From: Crocodylus rhombifer
Taxonomy: Eukaryota > Chordata > Crocodylia > Crocodylidae
NCBI GenBank assembly: GCA_038503035.1
Contig: JAVSML010019030.1
Span: 1-64,000 of the forward strand
Reading direction: 5' to 3'
Length of the DNA: 64,000 nucleotides
Shown here: positions 46,745 through 58,818 of the stretch, piece by piece
Position numbering within the stretch: the stretch's first letter is position 1
Layout: every line of letters starts with the position of its first letter
Translations under genes and position numbers: made by a program
The notes under the pieces: generated by a model
Told to the model about the DNA's origin: nothing
Database searches by the model: none
The model's input: only the letters and a program-made list of their open reading frames with translations

Positions 46745-47218
46745 TCCTCCCCCAGGGGTGCTGGGTACTGCTGCAGCCCCAGCTGGGGATGAGACTGGGC
46801 TGTGCCAATGCTCCTGCTGGCACCAACCCCACAGGGGCCTGGCTGGAGGGTCTTGCCCCCGTGCTCAGGCTCAGCCCAATGTTGCAATGGAGCAGGAAGA
46901 GATTTCCCCCCCTGCTCAGACTGGTCCAGACGGGGGGGGGGGCGGGTGCGCCTTCCTCTGCAGTGGGGGCACAGCCTCAGCCTGGACTCTTTTGAGTATA
47001 TTAACACCCTTTTATAGAAAGGTTGGCTGCTGTGGTCCCCTTGCTTCCTCTGCGGCAGGCTGGGGTGTGATCTCTAGTGTTGTGTCAAGGCTGATGGTAG
47101 TTTTACTAAGAATTAGATGATGGATTTTTATAGGGTGGTTCAGACAGGGCTGAGCAGGGGGTTGGACTGGATGTGACCCCTGCAGCTCCTGCCAGCCCCA
47201 CGGCTCTGGGACTCTAAT
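46745..47218 (+). repeat. CR1-related 3' UTR family, plus-strand copy
   Basis: It starts near CCAGGGGTGCTGGGTACTGC and ends with GGGGGTTGGACTGGATGTGA followed by GCCCCACGGCTCTGGGACTC, which shows the family's terminal sequence in forward orientation and its kinship with CR1 tails. An 11-base G run lies at 46,932-46,942. One of only two plus-strand copies of this family here. Confidence 0.85.
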
Positions 47219-50200
47219 GTTCAAGCTTCCTGCTGCATACCTTCGGAGCTAACCCAAAAGCCAGCCCACATTCACTTTCAAGACTAAGCAGACCATGTTT
47301 TCTACTCCGAGAGACAACACAGGCAGCAAATCATTGCTGCTGGGAAGGAACTGGTCTAAGGCTGGTGCAGCACTGCCTCGTAGTCCCTCACCGCTGGGAG
47401 GACAAACTTCAGGGTAGCTGGCAGGGGTGAGAGAGCAGAGGCGGGCGCTTGGCTCAGTCCATGCCGTATACAATCCCGATGTGGCAGGGCCCACAGTGCT
47501 GGAGCGCCCAGAACCCAGCTGGTCACTTGCCCACGGCAACAGGGCTTCCATGGTACGGAAATCTTCGCCCTTTTTTCTCTCAAACCAGGCGACTGAGGCC
47601 GCCCTCCTGCAAGGGGCAGGGGAAGGCATCATGGGGGTGTTGCTGTGCAGGCGAACACCACAAAGGGGCAAGGGACAAACACCAACAGCAGGAGCTGAGC
47701 CACGAACCGAGACAGCTCTTATCTGCTGCAACTCCAATGAAGGCAGCTGACCCCAGGAACCAGCCCAGCCCCCAGCAAGTAAAGAGTGGGACCCACTGCC
47801 ACGTGCTACCTTGGAAAGATGGACAACCTGCATGGCCAAGTCTGAAAAGGCCGCTGACCCCCTGCTCGCTGGGTGCTTCCACCGCTGCACCAGCTCCACT
47901 GACAGCCAGCGAGCAAGTGTCTGCTGGGAAAGGTACCACGTGCTACTGAGCCACCACAGAGCCAGCTAAAATCCAACCCGCCTTCCCCCCAGATCTACAG
48001 AGTACAAAAGTCAGCCTCCAGCATCAGGGTCCCAGGACTGCGCTAGCAACCGTAGGCTCTAGTTCATGCCACATCACATCGTGCCAAACTAAGCCGGCCG
48101 ACTCTGCTGGGGAACAGGTCTTTACTCATGCTGGAACAGGGTATGCTTTGCTTGTCTTCCCCCTCCCGGCTTTCATCTGCTTAGACTAGCATCTGGGAGC
48201 AAGGGCTGCAGCGTCCCTAGCTGGCCCGCTAGCCCAGGCATGCCTGGATGCTCCCACATTGCAATCACGTCAGCACACAGGCTAGCGGCAGCCAAATGCA
48301 GCCTGGCAGTGCCAGGCCAACCCGGCCGCTACAGGACAGACCCACAGTGCAGAATATCAACTCACTCCGTCCCATTCATCGCCATGTGCCCCCGGACCCC
48401 AGGGAAGGAGAGGAGTCCATGGCTTCCAACAAGCATTTCTGGGATAGGATCCAAGGCATGTTAACAATCTTCTCACTCTCCCTCCCGTCGCCAAAGCCAG
48501 GGCGTGCTGCCAAGGTCAGGAGCTTGACGTGGGTGAGGGGAAGGGGATGGGCTGGAAGCCCCGCTCTTGGGGTTGAGTGCGGAGGAAAGTGCCCTGTCTA
48601 TTCGCATCTTCCAGTTAACAGGGGCCTTAAAGCCCACCCATCTAACTAACAGCCCCACAGGTGGGGCCAGAGTGAAAGATGCAACTATTTTTGGGGGGAG
48701 ACAACTAAAGAAAAAGCAGGACAGGCGTGACATGGGGGTTAAAGGGTCAAAATGTGAAAAAAGGGCTCCAGAAGGGGACACCAAGCAGCCTGCGCCCTAC
48801 CTGACAGCCAGAGGGACCTGTCCGTAGCGCCCAGGTCCCGGAGGGAAGGTAGGGGTGGCAGGCCAGGCACCCCCAGGCGGGATAGCTCCTGCAGCCACAA
48901 GAGGTAGCAATGCAGATCTCTGTCCTGGCCCCAGAGCTGCCTTCCCCGGGGATATCTGAGCAGCTGGGCCACAGGGACTGAAGTTCGGCAGCACCAGGCC
49001 TTTCCCTTGGGACATAAGGGCACCGGACCTCGGACCTTGCTACGATACCAGCTGGGAAGGCTGTGGCACGGGAAGGACTTAGTGCTAGGAGCTTGGCCGG
49101 CTGCCTACCGGTGACGGAGCACTGAATGGAGAGCTGATCTGGTCAGCAAAGGCCACGCCACAGGCAATGAAGAACCAGTCACGTGCAGCTGGACTGGGGG
49201 GCCTGGCTGCTCCTCTGGCGATGCCTGCAGTCAGTCGCACATGCTTTCCTCCTTGCGAGGTAAGTACAGGTCCACGGAGCCAAAGAAGACTGCCCCTCAA
49301 TGGGGTGAGCAGCAGGAAGCCAGGTACAAGGACAAGGATGGTGCATCCCAGGGGAGAAAGCAGGAGCCACCGAGCACAAGGAACACAGCCAACAACAGGC
49401 TCATAACTGCCCTGGAGGCAGGGGCAGTGGAAAGTGGCTCAGAGCACAGGTTCTCATCAAGATGCAACTGCAGCTGCTGTGCTGTGCAGGTCCCCTCTGC
49501 CCCGGTTCCCGGCTGAGGCAGGCAGGCAGTGCTCTCAGCCATCAGATCGCCTTTGCACTTGATTTGCTGTGGTTTGAGGACCACAGGTGGGTGGCATGAG
49601 AGCTAGCATGCACATGTACATCTATCCCAGAGGAACCTACTCCTGACCACCATTACTCCTCTTACTTCCTCCATCGCTGCCAAAAGCCCTGCTGCTGCTT
49701 CCCTTGCAGCCTTCCCCCAGGCCGGAGATGCCCCATCAACCCGCATGTCTCTGGGAATGTGACAAACCCCAGCTGCGGGGTTCAGGGAGCCCAAGGATCT
49801 GACGCTACTCCCGTGCAGACAGCCAAGCCCAGGAGATGACAGTGAACACCCCAGCCCCAAGACACCAGCACTTCAGCTTTGTTCCTCTGCTTTGGGCAAC
49901 TGCAGGTGCAAGCAGCAGGCGCTTGCACGGTGCAAGGCTGCTCTACGCCTTTCTGCCACAGGGCTGGAGAGGAAACTCTTGCCCGCTAAAAAAGGGGAAG
50001 TGGGTATGGGGTGTTTGGGGGGGTGGGGGTCAGGAAGGATCATGCATCTGTGCAAGTGGGGGAAATTCCCGACCTGCTGCACAACAGGCCCTGCTGTGGG
50101 TACAGCTCCCTCACTCCAAGCTAATGCAGCCCACTTTCTCCCCAAACACTGTCCTCTCCCACCTCTGGGGTAGACCTTGCCCCAAGTGCCTGGCTGCAGC

Positions 50201-50570
50201 TCCTTGATAACTGGACCTGGTGCTCCCTGGACGGTGACAGTAGGGGTTGCTCCTCTCCTTCGGTGGCTCATGTAGCACCCTCTACCCAGAGGGTCAGGGG
50301 TCCAACGGAGGGCTGAGACAGTTTCATACAGAGCACTCACCCACTGCCAGAAAGACTGGGAAGACCCTTCAGGATGCCACACCCTGCTGCTAAAGATTAC
50401 CTGATACCTTAGCCAGGCCTTCATGCCCAGGAACCCCATGGCTGGAAGGAGACAAGGTCAGGGACAGCCCCCTGCAGGGAAGGGCATGGCCAGTGGTACT
50501 CCTACAAGCAATCCCATCCATGCAGTGGAGGTGGGAAAGCTGGAAAGGAGGGGAGCTCTTGCGCATCTTC
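47219..50570. other. No gene recognised
   Basis: 3.3 kb of GC-rich sequence with no recognisable exon or repeat. 50,015-50,035 has G-rich runs (GTTTGGGGGGGTGGGGG) that could form a quadruplex. Confidence 0.4.
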
Positions 50571-50582
50571 CACCTAGTCCAT

Positions 50583-50692
50583 GGTCGGCAACCTCAACAG
50601 ACAGCAGGCTGCTCTTTGCAACCAGCCCTCTCAGATGCCCCAGGCCAAATCTGGCCTGCAGGCCATAGCTTGCCCACTCCCACTCTAAATCA
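50583..50692. mobile_element. Relic of a hAT-like GGGCAA-type MITE
   Basis: The left end GGTCGGCAACCT and right end GGCCTGCAGGCCATAGCTTG then CCCACTCCCA resemble the ends of the 29,450 MITE family, including the subterminal GGCCTGC. The left terminus is poorly kept and no target duplication is clear. Confidence 0.45.
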
Positions 50693-53409
50693 CTGGTCAC
50701 ATAACACAGGACTGTTCTCTCTGGTACGTCTTAATTTCTCCTGGCCCATTTAAACCCGGCGCACACACCCTTCCTCATAGGAAAGTCACTCAAATGCCAT
50801 CCCAAGGTCTCCAGGCTGAGCTGCAGCACCTCTGTAGTTCACATGCACCACTCTGGGAACGACACCTCGCAGGCCGTGGGCGAGCCCCTTCCCTACCCAA
50901 GAGGCGGGTGATGCTCTGGCTGGGGGGGGGCTTCGCATCGGCAGGGCACTGCAAGGATCCGAGCTCACAGGCACGGGAGCCAAGCTAAGGGTGATTTTTT
51001 AATGCCCAGGTACTGATCCTTTGAACGGTTCCCACCACGCACAGCTTTGGATGAGGTAAATGGATGTTGGCAGAATTATCGCCTGTGGCTGAGAGGTCTC
51101 CCAGCCCTCTTGCCAGGCTGAGCATGTGTCCCCTGCGAGCCAGGCACCCCATGCCGCCCAGTCAGGTAGGCAGAGGCTGTGCCTATATAAGGGAAAGACA
51201 GCTGACAGCCATGCACGGCTCAGAAACCTCAGCTTCCTGCTAAGCCTCCTCCTCCTCCCCACAACAGGGCCTTTCCGTGAAACAATGCAAGCAAGAGAGC
51301 AGTCAGGCTGCAAGGACGCTACGCCGCTAATGTGAAAACAAAAGGAGTCCAAGCAAAGAGGCGGTTAAGCCGCATGAGTCCGAGGCCAGGTAGGGCCTCC
51401 GGTCTAAGCAGGGAGTGCAGGCTCCCCCTATTCCTAAAAGGCAGCAGTGGCTGTCATGAGAGGGAGGCAGATGCCTCGCTGGAAGGGGCTCTCTAAGCCT
51501 CCTGTGCCCCAGAAAGGATCAGTCCAGCAGTGAGGGCGACATCTGGTGCAACCAGCATGCAGGCACCCTGAGGTGACATCCCCAGGGCCAGCCCTCCCAG
51601 GTCTGGTTCAGGACACCGAGTGGATGTGATATCTGGGGGAGATGGTGGCAGGGATGAGTGAGGTTCCCTTGGCCAAGGAGGGGGCAGTGACCACGTGGGA
51701 ATGGCTGCCACAGAAAGCCAGGACCAATGTGGCAGAAAGCATGGGCAGAGGCAGCCCAGGGCTGGCAGAGCCAGCATGCCTGTGGCTCGGCCTCCCTCTG
51801 CCCAGCTTGCTCCCATCCTGGACACGCGCCTGTGACCGGTTCCTGTTACTTGGTGCGACGGAATGTGGCCCATCCCATGCTCGGCAGGACAACTTCTGGG
51901 GCAACCCCAGGGGCAAAGATCCTACACAAAGCCCCCAGGACGAGTAGCTCTGGCTGAAGCCAGCAGCCCCCTCCTCACCACAGGTTTCCCTGCAGAACAC
52001 AAGACTGAGGGCTCTACGCCAGGTACCCACGTGGGCAATGCCAGCCCAGCTCCCAGAACAGGTCCCATTAGCTCATGGCTGCTAAACAAAACAGAGCCCC
52101 CGGGTCCTGTAGGATGCCCATTTCCAACAGCCCCGAAGGGGAGATTCTAGTCCAGCGCAGGGTGAATGCTAGGCCCAGCTGCTAGGGCTGTATCCACACT
52201 GCACAGGCTCTGGGGCCCACTTTCTTCCAAGGGCTGTTGTGCAGTGGGTAATTTCCAGCGCATGGCAGCAGCTCAGAGCATCTCTGCGGTCCCTCCCACA
52301 CATCCTGTGCTGTGAACACATGGTGCATCATGTCTCCGTCAGCCCTGAGCAGCGGTGTACTGCTGGGGTACATGTTTAACCCCGGGAGGCCCCTGCCAGT
52401 GCAATGGGACCTGGAAATGCCGATCGCTCAGCTCTGCCCTATATAATTCCCCTCCTGCAGTGGGCATGGGGCGGACAGCCAAGGACCACCACGTTTGCCA
52501 GCTCAGTGCACAGACATGTGCAGCAGAGAGGAATGACGCATGCGCAGCCATGATACACAGCATGGATGGAGCCTGGGACTGGGAGCCGAGGATGCCTCTC
52601 CTCTATCTCTGCCATGGTGGGACAGCCTGGCACTGAGAACCCATTAACTATGCCCCCTTGGTTTGAGAAAGCCTGCCAGTGCCCACGCAGGGCCAACAGC
52701 ACAGGTTTGGGGACCAGATCATGCCCATGGATAGAACTGATTCTACTGCAGCAGGACTGACCCCGCCACATGGGAGGCGAGTGCAAGCCCAGGCCATGGG
52801 AGAGCAAAGCAGCGAGCCAGGGTTTCAGTTTCACTGCTGTGCTACCAAGTGTACTACCACCTTGCTGATCCCCGTGCAAAGCAGATGCTCTGTGGGTGCC
52901 ACAAGCTCCCCACCCCTGGCACGGTACTGGGGTGGAACAACAGGTAGCCAGCGCTTTGGGGAATGAAACCCAGAGCTGATTCCCTGCCCTTGCCCCACTC
53001 GAGTGCCCTGCTCCCTCGCCCTCTGGCCTTCCAGCTCATCAGGCCAAAGCCAAATGTTCACTCCCCATCCCTGCGCCCTGGTTCTCACTCCCTGAACAGG
53101 CAGCAATTCCTGCTGTGTCTGTAAGGCAAATCGGCCCCGGGGGACAAAGGTCTAGAGTCGGCTGGGCTGGTTTATACCTGTGCAACTTAAAACACCAAGT
53201 TCAAACTGGATTTAAGCGTTGATTTAAGTCATTAGTTGCAGCCTTGTTCTATATTTGCTTTCTCTGGTTACTTCCCTTAAGTGGACCGTGCTCTGTGCTT
53301 GGTACAACCATTAAAAAGCACTTACTTGCAACCAACTATCAACGCTGCAGTATGCTTGTACACTGCAGTAAACAGGGGAATCATTACATTTAATCACGTT
53401 TAAATACAG

Positions 53410-53790
53410 AATCATAGAAAATGAGGGTTGAAGGGACCTCAGAAGGTCACATCTAGTCCAACCCCCTCCTCAAAGCAGGACCAGCCCCAACTACAGCATC
53501 CCAGCCAAAGCTTTGTCTACCTGAGGCTTAAAAACCTCCAAGGATGGAAACTCCACCACCACTCTGGGGAGCCTGTTCCTGTGCTTTACTACCCTCCTAG
53601 TGAAAGAGTTTATCCTAATATCCAACCTCAACTTTCCTCGCTGCAGCTTGAGCCCATTTCTCCTTGTTCTGTCATCTACCCCCAGTGAGATCAGTCTGGC
53701 TCCATCCTCTTTGCAACCCCCTTGCAGGAAGCTGTAGGCTGCTATTAAATCCCCCCTCAGTCTTCTCTTCTGCAGACTAAATACTATACA
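53410..53790 (-). mobile_element. CR1 LINE 3' end, 5'-truncated
   Basis: The low end is AATCATAGAAAATGAGGGTT, followed by CATCTAGTCCAACCCCCTCC and CAAAGCAGGACCAGCCCCAA, the reverse complement of a CR1 terminus. It continues to about 53,790 with the reverse complement of the [18 protein letters not shown] coding end. Similar subfamily to 9,539-9,905. Confidence 0.88.
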
Positions 53791-53799
53791 TACATACCA

Positions 53800-55314
53800 T
53801 ACATCTGTGTGGCTTCTTAATTTTTACTTTTATTGTACTAGGAAATGACAATGACTCTTCTTATTTATTAGATAATTTCTACTTAGGATACAAGTCAAGC
53901 TGCGCTGGAATGTAAAGTGGAATCCAATTAACATGTACCAGAACAGCATCTCATTTATTAGTCAGCTAGAACTACCATAAGGTATTGGCTGCATGACAAT
54001 ATTCACCAAACAAGTTTTGCCTTGAAAAAAATAAATAAATAAAGGAAATATTAATTGCAGCCAGCTACCTGACAGACTGGACGTCAGGCCAAGGCTCCAA
54101 ACAAAAGTATTTAGGAGCTGAAAGCTGCAGAAAGGGCCTAATGGAATTAGGAGCCTAACTCCTTTCAAAAATCACCCCTTATAGTCAGAAGAAGGAGCTC
54201 TGATGCAGCTTTGTCTTATGTTTATACTCTTGGCTGCTCAAAAAATGGGTGAACCCTGGTATATTTTCTGGCTCTTTGTGCCTCCAGCCACAGGTCCGTT
54301 ACAATGGGATTTTCATAGCAGTCTCTCTCCAGGATCCCCCCTAAACAAGGCACAAAAATTCAAGGCAGGTTTTATATAAGACACTGTCTTCCCCTGTGTC
54401 TGAAGGGAAGGAAGGAATAGCACGGACTTGAGTAGGTGTCTGGGAAAAGGAAGGCAGTGATACGGCCTTGAGTGGGTGAAATCGGTGAACTCCTGGCAGA
54501 CCCTGAAGAAGGAGACCTGACCTCGCTGTGCCGATGTAGGGCGGGACTGGGCTACCACGCTCCCCCAAAAGGAGAAGAGTTTCTTGAAAGCTGGAGAGTG
54601 ACAAGTCCACATCCACTCCTGACTTTCCTTTATAAAGCTCCCAGCTCCAGGACAAAGGCTGGAGCCTGAGTGGGCCCCTGATGACTAAGGCAGCAAGGAG
54701 GACGCTATCACTGGAGAGTTTAATGAGGACTGAGATGGGAGGAGCGGCACGGTTCCAGGACCGTGCTTTGTAACCTTGCCAGGCTGGGCTAAGGTCAGTG
54801 CCCTGAGAAAGCCTTTAATGCTGGGGTTTGCACAAAGCTTACTGCCTCAAAGATGTTGGAGAAACCCAGCCTTTTTTCCTGGACAGTTGCACCCCCACAA
54901 TAAAGCCTCCCTGGGGGGAACTCAAAGATTGCTTTACTTGAAGAGGGTAATTAATCTATGGGCTTTGCAGACAAATAATATCTTTGCTGACAGTTTTGCG
55001 GTCCATGAGATCAACAATTGCTTCATCCAAGGAAAAGCTCTGAATTTCCCTTCTCCTGGACGAAGGATGGGTCTGATGCAAGAGGAGATCTCTGTGGAGA
55101 CCAAGGCACGCCAAGCCCAAATGCTTGTTTAATCAGGCTTGAGTGCAAGGGCCTCCTTGGCTGCAGAAGGCACAGCATTAATCGCTGCGCTACTCTCGTT
55201 AGGGTTTGTACCGTTCTGGGGAGCCTGGGGAAGGCATAGCAGCAACCTTCCCCGCATGGCAGGAAGTCATCCACCCGCCTGCACTACAGGTCCTGATGCA
55301 GACATCGTGGGGTG
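53800..55314. other. AT-richer unassigned segment
   Basis: 53,800-54,120 is clearly more AT-rich than the rest of the window (TAAATAAATAAAGG near 54,032). No repeat family or exon was recognised. Confidence 0.4.
55137..55215 (-). other. Degenerate tRNA-like A-box segment
   Basis: On the minus strand GAGAGTAGCGCAGCGATTAA then TGCTGTGCC contains a good tRNA A-box-like TAGCGCAGCG. It is followed some 35 nt later by CCCTTGCACTCAAGCC, a poor B-box. A decayed tRNA or tRNA-derived SINE head is possible; a functional tRNA is not supported. Confidence 0.2.
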
Positions 55315-55923
55315 TCACTGACCTGTCCCGATACAGAGGTGGCTCCCATCAGCCCACTGCATTGGCCAGCGATAGACATTTCCAGATGTAGGTATTGCTG
55401 CTAATCTCCTTCCTGTCCTAAACGTCGGTGCACCTCTTCTCTTGGGTGAGCTATGCACAGAGACTAGAAACTCTGCTGTGCTCACCATGGGATAACTCCA
55501 TGGGGTACAGAGCATCGCGTTCTTCCCAATAAGTAGGAAAAAGCTCTCTGACACGCTGCAGGTTGCAACCAGAACAGATTTATTATGCATGGAAGCAGCT
55601 GTGTACCACGACCTCAGTGAATCATCGTGCTCCAGCTGGTAGATGCCGTGGGAGATCTTGTTGAGGAAATCTGATTTTGCCACATCCCTCAGTTGTAGGC
55701 GTGGGGAACGTACCAATGGATCGCCATCTCTGCCAAGCAGCGTGATGAGGTGCCCTGAATTTCTGGAAAGGTACGGTACACACATTGGATTGCTGAAGCT
55801 TGCCTGTGTATGCGGTCAGAATTCACAACAGACTCCAGAGGGAAATGGATTTGGGTTTCCGTCGCACCATTTGGTTTCCATTAGGGCATATTCATCGTCC
55901 ATTAGCATTCTGCTGAGACTAAG
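55315..55923 (-). pseudogene. Unidentified protein-like reading frame, one TGA
   Basis: On the minus strand one frame runs from about 55,923 to the stop at 55,315-55,317, about 200 codons, interrupted only by a TGA at 55,816-55,818. Peptides include LMDDEYALMETKWCDGNPNP, HLITLLGRDGDPLVRSPRLQ, KSDFLNKISHGIYQLEHDDS and SVSESFFLLIGKNAM. The composition (charged, Cys and Trp present, no low complexity) looks protein-like, unlike the Pro/Ala/Gly-rich chance frames elsewhere here. Inside it, ACACAG ends at 55,804 and GTGAGC starts at 55,485, bounding 318 nt (55,486-55,803), exactly 106 codons in the same frame. It could be an exon, a decayed gene or an old transposon gene. I do not recognise the family. 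Confidence 0.4.
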
Positions 55924-56134
55924 CTGAACTGACGATACTCAGCCTCAGCCCAGACCCGTGACCCACTTCCCTGACATCACGTGTCCATCTGTCCTGAATC
56001 CAAGATACTCCTGAAGAAATGCCTCAGTCTTTATTCCAGCTTCTTCTCTGTGCAGAACCCTGAAACCAGGGTCTTGATCCTCGGGACAGCTCCGGGACCA
56101 CATGCCAGATAAAATGACAATCAAAGTCAAAGTC

Positions 56135-56718
56135 AAATGACAAATAGGTCCAAGGAGGTGATACTTCCCCTCTATCGGGCGCTGGTCAGACCGCAGCTGG
56201 AGTACTGCGTGCAATTCTGGGCGCCGCACTTCACGAAGGATGCGGATAACCTGGAGAGGGTCCAGAGAAGGGCCACTCGTATGGTTAAGGGCCTGCAGGC
56301 CAAGCCCTACGAGGAGAGACTAGAGAAACTGGACCTTTTCAGCCTCCGCAAGAGAAGGTTGAGAGGCGACCTGGTGGCTGCCTATAAGTTCGTCAGGGGG
56401 GCACAGAAGGGAATTGGTGAGTATTTATTCACCAAGGCGCCCCCGGGGGTTACAAGAAATAATGGCCACAAGCTAGAGGAGAGCAGATTTAGATTGGATA
56501 TTAGGAGGAACTTCTTCACAGTTCGAGTGGCCAAGGTCTGGAACGGGCTCCCAAGGGAGGTGGTGCTCTCCCCTACCCTGGGGGTCTTCAAGAGAAGGTT
56601 GGATGTGTATCTAGCTGGGGTAATGTAGGCCCAGCACTCTTTCCTGCTTATGCAGGGGGTCGGACTCGATGATCTATTGAGGTCCCTTCCGACCCTAGCA
56701 TCTGTGAATCTATGAATC
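56135..56718 (+). mobile_element. CR1 LINE, 5'-truncated, with intact C-terminal frame
   Basis: It starts abruptly after AAATGACAAATAGGTCCAAG and reads without a stop as [52 protein letters not shown] and TLGVFKRRLDVYLAG, ending at the natural stop at 56,626-56,628. The terminus CTTCCGACCCTAGCATCTGT then GAATCTATGAATC ends near 56,718. The 163-codon open frame indicates a recent insertion. It lies about 210 bp upstream (minus-strand sense) of the unidentified frame at 55,315-55,923. Confidence 0.94.
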
Positions 56719-57156
56719 AAGATATGCTTGCCATGAGCTTGCAGAGGCAGCAGTATGGAAATACTCTGCCAACAGCCTCCTTCCAAAGCATGGATGTCTC
56801 CAGGCCTCTCTGGAGGTCAGATGCAGAGTGAGAGCATAAATGTTCCACTCTGAACTGGAGGGTAAATGATTTGCAGGCTTTGCACAGGCTGCCAAGACAG
56901 GGAATGGGACAACGCTGTCCCTGAAATGCCTGCACAGCTCAACTGGATGCCCTTCCTGGCCACCATCCAACGGCCTCATTCGATCCCAGTTATCAATGGC
57001 CCCAATTAGGAACAAAGGACTGGAACGGACCTCCTAGGTTGAGTCCAATCCCTGTCATCTTGGACAGCTACATCACAGCCCTGCTCATAAACAGAGTCCC
57101 ACCTTCGCACGCTGAACATATTTCCGACAGGTGCGTACCTCTCTGAGACCTTAGGA

Positions 57157-57260
57157 CAGTGGTCTCCAGCGGTTCAGGCCCCTTGGGAAATGCCAGCTCT
57201 TTGCTTTCACTTGTTTTGCCAATTCTAGAAAAAGCCTAGAGCAACCCGCAAAGAACTCCA
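57157..57260 (+). mobile_element. Left end of a hAT-like DNA transposon relic
   Basis: It begins CAGTGGTCTCCAGC, close to the classic hAT-type CAGTGGTTCTCAACC end. It shares colinear words with 62,005-62,075: GCCAGCTCTTTGCT, CCTAGAGCAA and GCAAAGAACTC, spaced 43 versus 42 bases between the first two. Confidence 0.55.
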
Positions 57261-58070
57261 TAAGTGGTTTCTGAAAGCGTGTAAGCCTGGCACCCGCTAG
57301 GGCTGGAGGGGCTGTCAATGGCTCTGCATTTGTTTTAGCTACTGCTCCATTGCCCACTTCCACTTGCTATATGATCTCCCTTCCTTGCTCAGCACCTGGC
57401 AGGTGGCACTACTGTAAGGCGACTTGTCCAGTAACCAAATAGCCTCAGCACTCCAGGAGGCTTCCCAAGGTTTGGCGTTCAGATAGCTGGGAACCCCCTT
57501 GTCCGAGCCCTGGGCCCAGAGCCCATGCATCTCCATGCAACTGATGGAAATCTCTCTCTCCTCTTTTCAGAAAGAGGACCTGTGAGTTTTAGGCAGAGAG
57601 AGACCGCACTCACAGCACTGATCTGGAAAGCTGCACTTGGGGTTGAATGACAGATCGCGTGTGCTGGTTTATTTTTGTTGGCCTGGTGCCGGCCTGAGAC
57701 CTTCTGCTGCCCGGCAGAAGGGCTGAGGCTACCTGCCTGGCACCTCATAGCATGAAGGCCCATCCTTGCAGGGGAAGTCCCCACAGTTAGACATGCCACG
57801 TCTGAGCACCAGAAAAATCAGCCACATCTAATGCTAAGAGCAACCCCAAATGACGCAGTCATTACGCACACGGAGGCACCTCTCAGCCGTAGGTCCACTT
57901 GTCACGCTTCCAGCATGCACGGTGAGGGGTCTCGCCTGTCTAGGACAGCTGTGAATACTGGGGCATGGTTTCAGAAGACCCTTTTAGGGAAGACCAAACC
58001 GAGCCTGTCCTCCTGGGATGCTGGGTTGTTTTAAATCCTCTCTAAAGAGGTGACCTGGCCTTTCTCCTGC

Positions 58071-58091
58071 AAGGAGGAGGAGGAGGAGGAA
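58071..58091. repeat. (GGA)n microsatellite
   Basis: Seven GGA/AGG units, simple sequence. Confidence 0.85.
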
Positions 58092-58759
58092 TCATGCAGA
58101 CACACAGTGCATGCAAATAGTCTGCTCCTTCTGAGGGTGGCTGGAGGAACCCAGCAAAACCGCCAGACAGATTATCAGGGGAAACAGCACCGTGTTATAA
58201 TGCGCTTCCCCTTGGAGAGCCTGTCTTCATCAGCTTGCTTCAGACCTGGCCAGCAAACCTGAGCTAGAGATTGCTCCAAAAATGTTTCAAGAGGCTACTA
58301 CTCACCCTTGCTCTCAGCCTGGGAAGAGGACCTCCCCTCCTCCATGCAGGCCCCTTCCCATTAGCAGGGAGGCACATGCCCCTGGGGGACAGAAACACTG
58401 TGGGGCCGGGCTCCCCACCACTGCCAGGGGCTGATGGGGCCAAAGCTGCTGCAAACAGGCTGACATATCCAAGGTAGCAGGTCTGTGGTCCTCTACACCA
58501 GAAAAAAGCAACCAGTCTGTCCTGAGCCAAGGTGGCCCAAGGACACATAGCCACCAGCACACAGGAGAGCGAGGTAGCCAAGCACTGTGGTCCCCCAGCA
58601 GCTCCCAGCTGGGTCACCTGGGGCCAGGTCTCAGCACAGGTCCTGGCCACCTGACCCGTTTTGCAACCATCCCTTCGCTGAAGTGGCACTTACTACTCAT
58701 AAGCCCACACGAGTCTTGCTGGAAGGGCCTGGCCTGGAAGATGATGGCTTCAGCGCTAG

Positions 58760-58818
58760 GCCTTGAGACTACATGATCTCCTGAGGTCCCTTCCAACCCT
58801 AATTTTCTATGATTCTAC
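58760..58818 (+). mobile_element. CR1 3' tail
   Basis: CATGATCTCCTGAGGTCCCT then TCCAACCCTAATTTTCTATG and ATTCTA form a typical CR1 terminus; the body upstream is missing or unrecognisable. Confidence 0.75.

Noticed and set aside
46932..46942. Eleven-base G run as a regulatory quadruplex
   Set aside because: It lies within a repeat copy and may reflect homopolymer slippage or sequencing error; no other support.
55137..55215. Functional tRNA gene
   Set aside because: The A box is reasonable but the B box is poor and no acceptor or T stem pairing can be drawn convincingly.
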